A stretch of DNA of 64,000 nt, taken from Myotis daubentonii. Its lineage: Eukaryota; Chordata; Mammalia; Chiroptera; Vespertilionidae. The notes under the pieces are model-generated. The model was not told the origin of the DNA and ran no database searches. It worked only from the letters and a program-made list of their open reading frames with translations. The position numbers were made by a program, and so were the translations under genes. This document shows, piece after piece, positions 22,587 through 33,722 of this stretch. Numbering within the stretch: the stretch's first letter is position 1; each line of letters starts with the position of its first letter. The stretch lies in NCBI RefSeq assembly GCF_963259705.1, contig NC_081846.1, positions 88,114,641 to 88,178,640 of the forward strand. Direction: 5' to 3'.

Positions 22587-22770
22587 TAGAGGCCCAATGC
22601 ACAAAATTCATGCAAGAGTAGGCCTTCCTTCCCCAGGATGCTGATACTGGCTTCCTTCTGGCACCTGCAACCCGGGCTTCCCTCACAGCCTGGCTTTGTC
22701 CAGAAGTTTGTCCGGAAGGACAGCCAGTCTAATTAGCATATTATGCTTCTATTATCATAAATGTCATTTA
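22587..22770 (-). mobile_element. Short HelibatN-type Helitron
   Basis: Starts ctagaggcccaatgcac on plus (reverse of the CTAG end) and finishes with the family's 5' block aattagcatattatgctt followed by ctattat. Internally deleted, about 170-185 bp. Confidence 0.7.
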
Positions 22771-22959
22771 TAGAATTTTAAAAGGGTTTTTCACTAACAC
22801 AATACTCCAGCTTAGCAAATTGTCATGTCCTCAGGAAACACAAAGAGGAAACTTTTGGGAGCATCAATGACATTGGTCCCTGTCCTGTCCCTGTGTCCTT
22901 CCCGCATAGCTCTGTAGCCCTCGGAGGGCTGCTGGACAGGAAAGGAAGGGTCTGGTGTG

Positions 22960-23105
22960 CACTCTGCAATTGGAGCTCATTGCCTCAGTGAGCTCATGGG
23001 AGGGGGCATTACTATTCTGATTTCATACATGCAAAAAACAGGGCTCAGAGAGGGTTAGTGACTTCCTGGGGCCACACAGTGAGGTGAGGCCATTTAGGCC
23101 CCATC
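22960..23105 (-). repeat. MIR SINE fragment
   Basis: Reverse-oriented MIR core: gggctcagagagggttagtg acttcc..., ending in the cacacagtgag block. Confidence 0.55.
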
Positions 23106-24238
23106 CTGAGCCCTGCTCTGACACTGCCCCACATGGCCCTTTGAGATGCCCCACTTACTGAGCAGGTGACCCCGATCGGAAAGATGCCAGGTCACAAAGC
23201 CCTAGGAGGCACTCAGTGCCCAGTGGGGACTGCTGGCTGTGCCTGGCACTTTGTGCTCTAAGTGTTGTGAGGTAAGGTCAGCTGTCCTGGGGCTTGGTGT
23301 GCCTCCTGGGTCTAAGGAGGCAGATGCCAGGACCAGGAGGAAGACTTTACGTTCCCTAAGGCACTGGGGGTCTCTGCCCAGAGAGGGGGGGCAGGGTGCC
23401 ATGGCAGCCTGGCTCCTTTAAGTTCCACCCCCATGGACTGTGCAGGTGGAGCTGGGGGTTCAGAACTGCAGGCCCCACCTAGGCCCGGGCAGCCATACTG
23501 GAAAGCTCCTGCAGCAAGAAGGCAGACAACCTAACCAGACGCCAAAGAACCAAACACCTGCAGCTTAAATTCTTCTTCCTCTGTTTTCTCCCATCCCTGG
23601 CATTTTAATCTAGTTTTCAGCCCCAGGTATGCTTGGTAGGGACCAAGAGCCAACTCCCTGGGGTGAGGCCCATCCCCCTGCCTCCTGCCCTGCCTCAGCC
23701 CTTGGCAGCACCTTGCGCGGTGAGGGAGGTTGGCAATGGAGAAGATCACGCTGTGTGCACATAGCAGCTCCTGGTCTTTCCAATCACCACTGTGGCAGCC
23801 CTTCCCTGACTTCCGTGTCCATTTTGCAGATGGAGAAACCATGGGTTGGGAGATTACAGTGGCTTGCCCAAGGTTGCCCTGTTAGGAAGGGCAGAGCAAG
23901 GCACTGACCCCAGTCTCTGACCTTGAGGCCAGTGCTGCCTGCACACCCAGCACTGAGTGGGAAGGCCTAGAGGGGTGGGCTGTGTGGGGTATGGGGCAGA
24001 GTCCTGCCCAGTTCCTGGAGGGCCATCTTGCTGATGCAGCTGTGAGGAGAGCGAGGCCCAGCATTCACAGGTGGGGTGGGTGATCCAGAGCCTGCCTTGT
24101 GGGGGAAGTGGGGCTAGGCCCTGGGGTGAGGTGGGAGGACCTCAAAGTGGACCTGGGGGGAGAATTGCTATAGGGGAGTTGAGGGGATCCTCCCAGGCTT
24201 GAGGGAACATGGTTCTCTGATAGGTATATTTTGGATCA
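23105..24238. other. Intergenic; MIR/L2-like fragment near 23.82-23.93 kb
   Basis: ttttgcagatggagaaacc followed by ggcttgcccaaggttgccct is a reversed MIR core. Nothing else recognised. Confidence 0.4.
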
Positions 24239-24239
24239 C

Positions 24240-24569
24240 TCATCTATATATATAAAAGCCTGAGCGACCAGAATGACTGGTTGCTATGATGCGCACTGAC
24301 CACCATGGGGCAGATGCTCAATTCAGGAGCTGCCCTCGCCCCGCAGGCCCTGGCCCGATCAGGGCCTGCTGGCCAACCTCTCAGTCCCTCCCCCTAGCTG
24401 TCAGGCCCCGATCACCGATTAGGGCTGGGCCCCGGGCTGGGATGGGGAACTGGAGGTGGGTGGTGGTGGATGTGGGAAGGAGGAGGGGGGGAGGCGGGGA
24501 GGTGGGGAACCTGATCGGCCAGGCCTAGGGATCCCATCTGTGCACGAATTTCGTGCACCAGGCCTCTAG
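24240..24569 (+). mobile_element. HelibatN-type Helitron, about 330 bp
   Basis: Plus-orientation element starting tcatctatatatataaaag, with the tgcgcactgaccacc block and ending gtgcaccaggcctctag then T. The hairpin gtgcacgaatttcgtgcac sits just before the CTAG terminus, as expected for a Helitron. Confidence 0.8.
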
Positions 24570-24589
24570 TATTTTATAAGAAACAACTT

Positions 24590-24813
24590 TCTTTTTTTTC
24601 CTTCTTTATTTTTTCCCATCACCATTTATCCCCCTGATCCCCTCTTCCATCTCCACCCCCGGTCTCTCCCGCAATTACCACACTGTTGTTCATACCCAGG
24701 AGACCTTTCTCTTTTTTTCTTTTTTGCTCACCCCCCCACAACACCCACACCAGAGCTGTCTGCTACTCCCTATCTATGACTCTGTCTCTAATTTGCTTGT
24801 TAGTTCAGTTTGC
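24590..24813 (-). repeat. 5'-truncated L1 3' end
   Basis: Same sequence family as the L1 at 42.9 kb (ttttcccatcaccatttatc; cttgttagttcag). Flanked by aagaaacaactt (24578-24589) and aaggaacaactt (24814-24825), a 12-bp duplication with one mismatch. Confidence 0.7.
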
Positions 24814-24929
24814 AAGGAACAACTTCCTGATACCTGGAGTCCCCTGCTCTGTGCAGGCTCCAGGGTCAGAGAAATGCAGGCAGAGACTCAGCACAGCTCC
24901 TGACCAGCCACGTGACCCATGTCAGCTAC

Positions 24930-25035
24930 CCTCTAGGGAAAATAATAATGCCAATCTCACAGTGTTGTAGCGGGAATTATTTAAAATGGCAATTTAAACA
25001 GGCTGGCACACTGTAAGCTCTGCCAATAATAGTCA
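24930..25035 (+). repeat. MIR SINE fragment
   Basis: aataataatgccaatctcac, then the 'aattatttaaaatggc' and 'ggctggcacactgtaagctc' blocks of the MIR 3' half. Confidence 0.5.
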
Positions 25036-25869
25036 TAGTATTAATAATGTCAGCTGCCGGCATTATCATCATCTCAGTGAAATGGGGCTCAGTGAACTGC
25101 TTTTGCCCCCCCCCCCCCTTCCAGCTGAGATTGCGTGGGCGCCCGGGTGCTAGAGGAGAGGGCTCTGCAGTGCAGCGAGACCGCACCCCTGCATGCAGGT
25201 CCCTTCGTCTGACGGAGCCTGTCTGTGATGTGATCTTGGACACATCAGGATCCATGACCTCTTGGGGTCTTATTTTTGTTGTTGTTATTGTTGTTGTTGC
25301 TTTTGTATGCTCTGCTCTCTTACCATGGCAGCAGGATGACATCTTAATCCAGAAAAGAGTTGTTTGGTGATGAAGCACTGAGCTTGTCTGCGGAGTAAGG
25401 GGTCAGGACCACGTTGGGGGACAGGCGGCTCTGCGGAGGCTCCCCTGGGCTTGACCTACTGCCCCTCTGCTGGCCTCAGTCCAGGGAAGCGGCCTGAGGA
25501 CTGTGTTCCACGCCTACCTCTAACGGGCCTGGTCCCACTGAAGGCCCTGCACACAGAGCAGAGTAAATGCCTGCCCTGTGGTGGACGTGGGCCCTGCAGG
25601 GCTATCAGAGCCATCCGTCTCAATTACACTGAGAACCACTTGTGCACTTTACATAATAAAGCTGCATCACTTCCCCAGCCCGGCAGGGCTTTCCCACGCT
25701 CACACCACATTTCCTTGTTCTCCTGCCCTGGGCGGGATGATGCTGGGTGTTTGTCTAACCCCTTTCCTATGGGCTCTGGGCTCAGGGCCCTCCTGGCCTT
25801 GCACTCCCTAGATTAGTCACACTAGCATCTTATTTGACCCTTAGCATGACTCTGTGAGGTCTGTTTGCT

Positions 25870-25950
25870 TATCACCATTTACAGATGAGAAAACAGAGAC
25901 TCAGAGAGGCTAAGCAATTGCCCAGCTGACACTCGGTGGCTCCAAGAAGA
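25870..25950 (-). repeat. MIR SINE fragment
   Basis: Reversed MIR core cagatgagaaaacagagact cagagaggctaagcaattgcccag. Confidence 0.6.
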
Positions 25951-26104
25951 AAGGCTCTTCTGCTTTCCTCTGGGGTGTTGGCAAATGCCTCCCTCTGCGC
26001 CCAACCCCACAGTCCCAGTGTCAATTCTGTGGTTTCCAGGCAGCAGTAATGAGAAGAAAGCACGTCCTCATTTAAGGCGGCCCTTCTCATGAAAACAGTG
26101 AAAA

Positions 26105-26335
26105 TAGTGTGCATGTGTGGATGCACATATGTCACACCCATATACACATACGCACACACATACCATGTGCATACGTGTGTGTGCACACACATCACACACA
26201 TTGCACACACCAGCACTACCACACACACACCATGTACATGTGCACAAACACCAAACTCCTATGCACACACCACACATGCACAAGCACATGCATACACACA
26301 CCAGATACACACATATGCACATTCACACACGGTCT
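26105..26335 (+). repeat. CA-rich cryptic microsatellite
   Basis: Imperfect ACAC/CATGCA-rich stretch. The His/Thr-rich open frames here are products of the repeat. Confidence 0.85.
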
Positions 26336-26849
26336 CCCACTCCAAGCCTCTCCCCATCTAGTACAGACCGGGTCTCTTCATTCGAGTGTCATCACGCAGG
26401 GTGAAGCTGGTCCCCACGCCTGTGCACCAGAGAAGTAACAGTTGGACTGTGAGTTGCTTGGGAAGGAACCGTGCTTTGGAGTCAGTCTCAGCTGTCTGAC
26501 TGTCTGTGAGATAGAAACTGAAGGAGGGCCCTGGATGGCTCATGTGTGGGCCTGATGTCTGGGGCCTAGTGCATGGCTACTGGGGACTTGGGCCTGAGGG
26601 GGCTCCTCCTACGGATTTTGAGATGACTGGGAACTTAAAGTAGAAGCCGAGGGCCAACTACTGGGAGCCATAAAACAATAGACTTAGTGTCTGCCACCCA
26701 TGGCCACAGCCTTGTGCACTCTGCCCAAGGGGAGCTGAGCCTTGCCTCTGAGCAGGGAGGACCCAGGAAGGAAAAGTCAGGGTGTGGATGGAGGAATAGG
26801 TTCAGAGAAGGAGGAATGGTAAAACCCTGGGCCTGTCTACGGAAATCAG

Positions 26850-26984
26850 CTGGCACTGGGGTTCTTCGGGTAAGGGGCAGAGTGGAGGTGGTGAGAAGGG
26901 GGCTGGCAGGGGTCAGCTGACATTGGGGTTTTTTTGGGTAAGGGGCGGAGTGGAGGCAGTGAGAAGGGGGCTGGCAGGGGTCAT
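26850..26984 (+). repeat. Two-copy 67-bp tandem duplication
   Basis: Copy 1 (26850-26916) and copy 2 (26917-26984) share ggtaaggggc.gagtggagg and gtgagaagggggctggcagg with few differences. Confidence 0.8.
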
Positions 26985-28265
26985 CTATTGAAGCTCAGGA
27001 CTATTTGCTGCTGGTGATGGGAGGCTCCCCAAAAGGAGAGCTCAGGGGAGCAACATGGCAGGGCCCAGTCCCTCTATGACGGCCAACAGGAGACTCCTGG
27101 ACCCTGTGGTCTGGGTGAGGGCAGATGGCGGAACTGAAGCTCAGATGGGCAGGGGAGCTACGGGGATGAACCCAGGTCACCACCACTGGGGTGAGGAGTT
27201 GAGAGGGGCTAGGAGGGCCTCTGGGTGATGAACCTGGCAGGCCCAAGCAGTGGACCTGGGCTGGGGAGGGTGGGTGACTTGTGGCGGGACCAGTCCTGTG
27301 GAACCTGGCCATGCCCAGCATGCCCTTGGCTGCTGCTCACTCACTGGAGCTGGGCTGGGGGCAGGGCAGTCTGGTTCTCAGCTGAGGCCAGGCCAGGCTA
27401 CCCTGGGATACAGACATCACTCAACCTCTCTGGCAGTGGCCTTGCTCCTCAGTTCAATGCATGGACTGCACGACTCAGGAAGCACTTTCCAGCATAGACA
27501 CACCGAGCCGGGAGGAGCAGTTTCGGGGCCCCGCAGAGCCCCCCGCACATGGAGCCACCCTTGGAAGAGCATCAGGAACAGTGGGTGAAGAATGAGCTTC
27601 CACTCGGAGCCAGGCAGCGCCTTCCTGCTGACTCAGCGCAGGAGGAGCCGCCCCGCTGAAAGGTTTCTGAGTAGAAAAACCATGTGAGGCCCACGGCCCA
27701 GTCTGACGGTGAGGGATACGGGAAGGAGCCAAGCTTAGAAGGGCCTGAACCCGCCACCCCACCCTCAGCATCAGGGCTGGGGATGAAAGCTCCAGGCCTG
27801 AGAGCCCAGGAGGGGCCTGGAGCTCACAGCCGCCCCTGGAAGGCACCGTGCCCTCCCAGGAGCCGGCAGCAGCCGGGCCCAGAACTCAGCCCCGGGACCA
27901 GCGTGTGGCTCAGAGCCTGAGCCATTGTTTGCTGAGGGCCCTCAGGCCCCTGGCACTTGGCCATGCTAACTCGAGGTTTATGTTCCCAGTTCCCATGTGA
28001 GGATCTGGGAACCACAGACACCCATGCCATTCATCGGAGGAGGTAGGATGGACCCGCCGGGTGTCTCTGAGCCTCGGTTTCCTAATCAGTAAAGGGTGTG
28101 TTGTGAGCATAAGAGAAGTTAATGGCTCAATAACACCTATGGCCCCTTGACATGCTCAGCCCAGGATATCTTCTTGTCAGACTCACATGGGTCAGTCTCC
28201 ACCATCACTCCCGGAAGGCCCCACACAGCAGTATCTTGATGTTCTGAAGCACTTGCCTTCTCCTA
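26985..28265. other. GC-rich intergenic, no gene recognised
   Basis: GC-rich sequence with frames open on both strands but no splice or domain support. A MIR scrap (gagcctcggtttcctaatca) lies at about 28070. Confidence 0.4.
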
Positions 28266-28268
28266 GGT

Positions 28269-28513
28269 CCGTGGCCGGCAAACCGTGGCTCGTGAGCCAC
28301 ATGTGGCTCTTTGGCGCCGTGAATGTGGCTCTTCCACAAAATACCATGTGCGGGCGTGCACGTACAGTGCGATTGAAACTTCGTGGCCCATGCACAGAAG
28401 TCGGTATTTTGAGGAAGAGCTGGTATTTTGTGGAAGAGCCACACTCAAGGGGCCAAAGAGCTGCATGTGGCTCGCGAGCCGCTGTTTGCTGAGCCGCAGT
28501 TTGCCGACCACTG
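28269..28513 (+). mobile_element. Non-autonomous hAT MITE
   Basis: About 245 bp with inverted ends (cgtggccggcaaacc ... tttgccgaccactg). Inner palindromic blocks gtggctcgtgagccac and ctcgcgagcc, and ttccacaaaataccatgtg paired with ggtattttgtggaagagcc. An 8-bp duplication is not clear. Confidence 0.65.
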
Positions 28514-29170
28514 TTAGGTCATGATCACTGCACACCCCCCACCCCCGAAGCGGTGTCTGCAGGACTGAAGATGTGCACTGAGCTGGTCAGGGAGGGGGTT
28601 ACCATGGGACCCTCTGTCCCGCTGCTTTCCTAAAACCAAGTCAAGTGAGAGGACACCAGGACTCTTCTTAATTACGTGTCAAGATTTAAAGTGATTTAAA
28701 AAGCAAATCCATGAAGTTGTCAGAGGGGAATAGATGTCAAATTAGCAAAAAAATCAGGAGCAGATTTCATTTGTATCCCTTACTCACACTCACCTGCACC
28801 ATCAAGAGGAATGACACGGGGAGTCAGAGTCCCAGGGCCCAGCGATTGTGCGGACACCACCTCCCGGGGTGGGGGCTCCAGGTCCACACAGCCATTTTCA
28901 GGCTGCAGTGTCCCCACCGGGTGGGGCACAAGCTTAGAAAAGCCACAGTTTTCCCCAAGCGTCCTCTTTGGAAGTCCAGGCATGTGCACAGGTGGTAATG
29001 CTAGCCACGGCCCTGTGCACAGAGAAGCATTCCCACCGCAGGCAGCCAGAGGCCAGCTTCCTGAGGGGCTCTGAAGCCCAGCCACCAGGGCCACCCTGTG
29101 CTCTGTTTGCTCACCTCCAATATAGTCCCCGTCACACCTGCTGACCGTGTTTTCTCTCTGGACCTCCAGC
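28514..29170. other. Intergenic, nothing recognised
   Basis: No gene or repeat identified. Confidence 0.35.
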
Positions 29171-29171
29171 A

Positions 29172-29350
29172 ATCAGCACAGGGCCTGGCATAGGGTAGAT
29201 GGGAAAGAACATTTGTTGAGTGAATGGATGGATGGATGGGTGTGTGGGTGGATGGTTGGGTGGATGGATAAATGGATGGATGCATACACAGGTGGGTGAA
29301 TGGATGTATGGATGAGTGAACAGATGTGTGGGTGGGCGGGTGGCTGAGTG
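29172..29350 (+). repeat. L2-like 3' end grading into a TGGA-rich microsatellite
   Basis: cacagggcctggcatagggt ... catttgttgagtgaatgga is an L2 3' end; its GAATGGA terminus has grown into an imperfect (ggat)n/(gggt)n array. Confidence 0.65.
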
Positions 29351-30455
29351 GGTGGGGGGTTGGAGGGCAGCCTTGTCAGTATGAGTGAAGGGGCTCTGCA
29401 GAGTGGAGGCTTTCCCTTCTCTGGAGCTTGCCAGGCACTGGGATCACTTTGCTCTCTATCTTTAAAGGTTGAGGTCAGAAGGCCCCTGATTATATGGGGA
29501 GTGGGATACTGAGAAATGTGGGCAAAATCCCTTCCATACTGTGGTGCTCGGTTTACCTACGATAAAGGGCAAGCCCCACACCCTGCCTTTTGGCACCAGC
29601 GCAGGGCCAGGGCAGCACAGAGCGTGGGTCTGAGGGTCCCAGTGAGTGTGGTGTTGTCCCAGGGAAAGATCTGCAAAGTCAGTGGAGGAAGCTGGAGACT
29701 CAGGGGAATACAGTCAAGGAGGCGGTGTATTTGTAGTCTGGGTTTCCGGCTAGGGAGGGCTTCCTGAACCTCAGGAGACCAGAAGAGGGAAGCCTACTCA
29801 GGTTTGGGGATCCTCAGGTCTGCCTTCCCTCCAGCTCCAGCTTTCCAGACTCTCAAGCTTTTGTGTCCAGAGGGGCCTCCCTGGGAACTGAGAGCCTCTG
29901 TGGGCTCCCCTCTTTGGAGGGTTTGAGGTGGCGCAAGCAACCACGGACGAGGAGCTCTGTTTCTCAGATTTAGGCGCCTACACACCCCTCTATCATCCTA
30001 GGTGTCCCTGTTCACTGGCCAGAGTCCTCTGCAGTGGCCCGTGTTTCCACACAGCACGCCTGCCTCACACTTCCCAGATGATGTGTGTCCCCAGGTCATT
30101 CTGGCATTTGAATTGTTGATGGGTTCCCAGCACAGGTGAGCACCAAAGGGCTACCTTGAGTCCAAGAGGCCAGGATTGAACAGAGGAAGAAGTAATTCAA
30201 TCTTTCAGGGCTCAAGTGGGGGCTTTCTGTGCTAAGGTACTGAGCTGACTACAATCAAGCAAGCAATCAATCATGCAGTATGTTTGGTCCCCTCCCCACT
30301 GTCAAAGGCCAAGTGACTCAGCCATCTAGGGTCACTCATTCTGATGATGTGAGGGGGACAAGGCTGAGTTGGGTGGATTTTGTGAACAGCTACGCAAGGA
30401 GGGCACCATCCACTCCAGCAATGGCCAGATGTGGAGTCTTGGGGCACGTGGGAAA
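29351..30455. other. Intergenic, nothing recognised
   Basis: No supported gene or repeat. Confidence 0.35.
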
Positions 30456-30459
30456 GAAT

Positions 30460-30660
30460 AGAGGCTTTGTGGTCAGACACACCTGACTTACAGCCCACCT
30501 CTGCAATGCCTGAGTGTGACCTCGGCATATCACTTAACCTCTCAGGGCCTCAGTTTTCTGATCTGTAAAATGGAAATGGCAACATGTATCTAGGAGATTT
30601 CTACTAAAGACTGATGACATATTTTACAGGAAACAATTCTAGCACAGAGTGGATTGCCAG
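30460..30660 (+). repeat. MIR SINE
   Basis: tttgtggtcagacacacctg, cttaacctctcagggcctca and tctgtaaaatggaaatggc in the proper MIR order. Confidence 0.7.
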
Positions 30661-31130
30661 GAAGAGCTATGTACTACCATTTTCTCAATGCAAGTCATTT
30701 CTGGTGAGTTAGACCTCTATTTCCCAAGTGTTTCCATGTTACAGGACACACAGATCATGGCGCTGTATGGCAGGTAGGGGGAAGTGGAGGCAGGAGAGTT
30801 GGGATGGGGTGTCTGCTGGGGCATTCCTCTTTCTGGAGCGGCTGCTGGCAGACCTAGGCTGCTTCCTGGGCAACTCTGAGCTGGATTCCAGACAGTGCCC
30901 TTGAGGATGAGGCAAGGACCCCTTCTTCCTGCTGTGACCTCAGTACCCTGCACACACAAGGGGCATGAAGGAGGCAATTCGTTGTACTAATTGTTAGTAA
31001 ATACCTCCTCTGTGCATGCAATGTGTAGGGCAGTTTATGCATATTATGCATATTAAAATGAGGAACTGGAGAGATTAAATGAATCCCCCAAATCCATAAA
31101 GCTAGGAAGTAGCAGATCTAGATTTTTAAA
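30661..31130. other. Intergenic, nothing recognised
   Basis: No gene seen; a MIR-like tail occurs near 31000-31080. Confidence 0.3.
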
Positions 31131-31134
31131 ACAT

Positions 31135-32030
31135 TAGATTTAAAAAATTGTGGTAAAATGCACTTAACATAAAATTTTCAAGTGTAGAGTTCAGTGGCAT
31201 TAAGTACATTCACATTGTCATGCAACCGTCACCACCACCCATCTCCAGAACTTTTTCATCTTCACAAACTGGAACTCCCATTAAATGACAACTCCTCCCC
31301 CCCACCCCCGGCCCTCCCCACCCTTCCAGCCCCAGCTCCTCCAGCCACAATTCCGATTTCCAACTATAAGGATGTGACTACTCTAGTGTTTGTTCTTTTG
31401 TCACTGACTTATTTCGCATAGCGTCATGTTCTCCAAGTTCACCCATGTTGGTCATGTGTCAGAATTTCCTTCATTGTTATGGCTGAATGGTATTCCGTGT
31501 GTGCATGTAGCACATTTTGTTTTCCGCACACCTGTCAATGGACACTTGCTTCCCTGCGGCTGTTGTGAATAATGCTGCTGTGAGCATGGGTGTGTGAGTA
31601 TCTCTTCAAGACTCTGCTTTCAATTGTTTTGCTCTATACCCAGACAATGGAATTGCTGAATGATGTACAGTGGGGCCTTGACTTACGAGTTTAATTCCTT
31701 CCGAGACCGAGCTCGTTAAGGTGCTTGTTAAGGAGCTCATTAACTCAAATTACTCTGTCAACTCAAAGCAAAAAATCGGCCGAGAGACAGCTGGTATCTC
31801 AAAAAACTCGTTAGTCGGGACACTCGTAAGTTAAGGCCCCACTGTAGTAATTCTATTTTTTAATTTTTTGAGGAACTTCCATACTGTTTTCCACTGTATG
31901 TGCACAATTTTACATTTCCACTAATAGTGCACAAGGTTTCCAATGTTTCCACATCCTCACCAACACGTTCTTCTCTGGTGTGTGTGGGTGTGACACAGAA
32001 GCCATCCTATGATCCTAGCGGGTGTGAGGT
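31135..32030 (-). repeat. Old L1 3' region
   Basis: Antisense L1 3' sequence: gttcagtggcattaagtaca, caccacccatctccagaact, gaataatgctgctgtgagca, ttttttgaggaacttccata. Split by the MITE at 31668-31844, after which the L1 resumes without loss. Confidence 0.8.
31668..31844 (+). mobile_element. TcMar/Tigger-like MITE
   Basis: 177 bp with terminal inverted repeats cagtggggccttgacttacg and cgtaagttaaggccccactg and TA on both sides (31666-31667, 31845-31846), the hallmark of Tc1/mariner/pogo insertion. Non-coding. Confidence 0.85.
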
Positions 32031-33440
32031 GGTATTGATACCGTTGTAACTTAACGTAGTTATGCATAAAGGGAAAGGAGCAAAGGGAAGGCCAGGTATT
32101 ATGAGCGTGCCCAGTAAAGTCTGGATGAAATAGGGAAGGTACTCGTGTGTCAGTCACACCTGGGAACAGGTCACTGGCCAGCGTAGCTGTGGCCACTGCA
32201 AGCGCGGGAAGATTTAAATACAGGCGATCATTATCCTGTGGCCTTGACTCTTGTGTTCTCGTGCTCCTGGCTTGTGGGCTCTCACGCTGCTGCTCCCCTG
32301 CACTCACCCACGTGGCCCATAGTCATGTGGCCCCCATACAATGGACTGATGGACTGCGACTAGCCGGGTGCTACGTGGGACCGGCTCCCCCACGGGACAG
32401 AAACTGTGGACGCTTCCAGCTCTGCTGAAGCCCCAGCTGCATCTCTCTCAGGACTGGATTAAGGGAGATGGGACTTTGCAAACCCAGGGGTGCAATTCCA
32501 TGCAAATAAAAACCACTCCTCCTCCCATGTGAGTCTCAGAAAATGCCTTTTCTCCAGATATTGTAAGAACTCCACTCCCACAAACAACAGAGAATGGCCA
32601 TGCCTGCTATCCTTCGGTAGCTGTAGCGCATTGTGGCCTTGATCCCTACTGATGCACCCTGGGAGCGTGAATGCAAACGTAGATGCCTGTTTTTCCCTGG
32701 AAGCTGCCATGTTTGCTGTACATGCAGGAGCAGTGGGCGGGACGTGGAGGCTCTGAGCTGGGGTGGCGGCGTGTAGCCCCGGGGTGCTGAGACAGAGCCG
32801 GCCATGAAATGGACCTTCTTGTTAATCTACCTGTTTGGCTTCTGGGTGCTCAGTCACCTTCATAACGTGTGCTGCACTGAAGAGTAATGCTATCACCCTG
32901 TTCCCTCGGCAGCCAGCTGGGCGCCACGGTGGGGCTGCAGGCTCCTCCCACTTTGCTGCCCTCTGGGATGTGCCCTGAGACCACTTTGGGCCCAGGTTGC
33001 TGAGTCACAAAATAGGGTTAGAAAAAATATTGGTCTCCTTCCAAGGATGAGGGAGGTCAGAGAGGGAGTACTTCGGAAGCAGAGCAGTGAGGAGGCCACT
33101 CTCCTGTGTTATCTCTGAAATGTCAGTGGTCTTGCCCACCTCCTGCCCCACTGCACGGCCCAGTCCCTCCACGGCTGGGACTGTTACCCACGCCCTGGGT
33201 TCTTGCAACCTCCCAGAATAGAAACCAGGAAAGATCACCAGAAGGTGACACAGGCAAGAAGATTCATTTCGCTTGTGCACAGGGAAGCCAGCATCGCAAA
33301 GGGACAGATACGCACTGCTTCCGGAACAGAGGCTGGGGAGATTTGGAAGGAGGCTTAGGCGAGAAAAGTGACGGTTAAGCATGTAGAAGCAGAAGTTTCT
33401 TGGAACCTGTGTAGTGTGACTCCATGCTTCTTCATGTGTC
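32031..33440. other. Unclassified block; possible small ORF at 32804-32887
   Basis: No named repeat. 32804-32887 (+) reads 27 hydrophobic-rich residues starting MKWTFLLIYLFGFW after ggccATGa, resembling a signal peptide, but no downstream exon is evident. Sequence at 32.05-32.5 kb might be part of an LTR; unproven. Confidence 0.25.
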
Positions 33441-33469
33441 TCATTAGCATATTTGAGGGGGAGGAGGGA

Positions 33470-33722
33470 TTAAGAAGAAAAAGAGAAAAAACTCATTGAC
33501 ACGGACAGCAATGTGGTGATTGCTGGGGAGGTGGGGCTGAGGGAGGTGGGGCTGAGGGAGGTGGAGGAGGGTATGGGGGCGATCAATTGTGATGGGTGAA
33601 GACTGGATTTGGGGTGGTGAACACACAATACTGTGTACAGATGACATGTTGTAACATTATGCACCTGAAACCTGTATCATGTTTTAACCAGCATCATCCC
33701 AATAAACTCAATAAAAGGAAAA
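33470..33722 (+). repeat. L1 3' end
   Basis: gtggtgattgctggggaggt, ggtggtgaacacacaatact, gcacctgaaacctgtatcat and caataaactcaataaaagg form a laurasiatherian L1 3' UTR with its polyadenylation end. A short g/a-rich duplication lies within. Confidence 0.75.

Noticed and set aside
26109..26438. His/Thr-rich open frames of about 90-109 codons
   Set aside because: Encoded by an imperfect CA-repeat; no splice or homology support.
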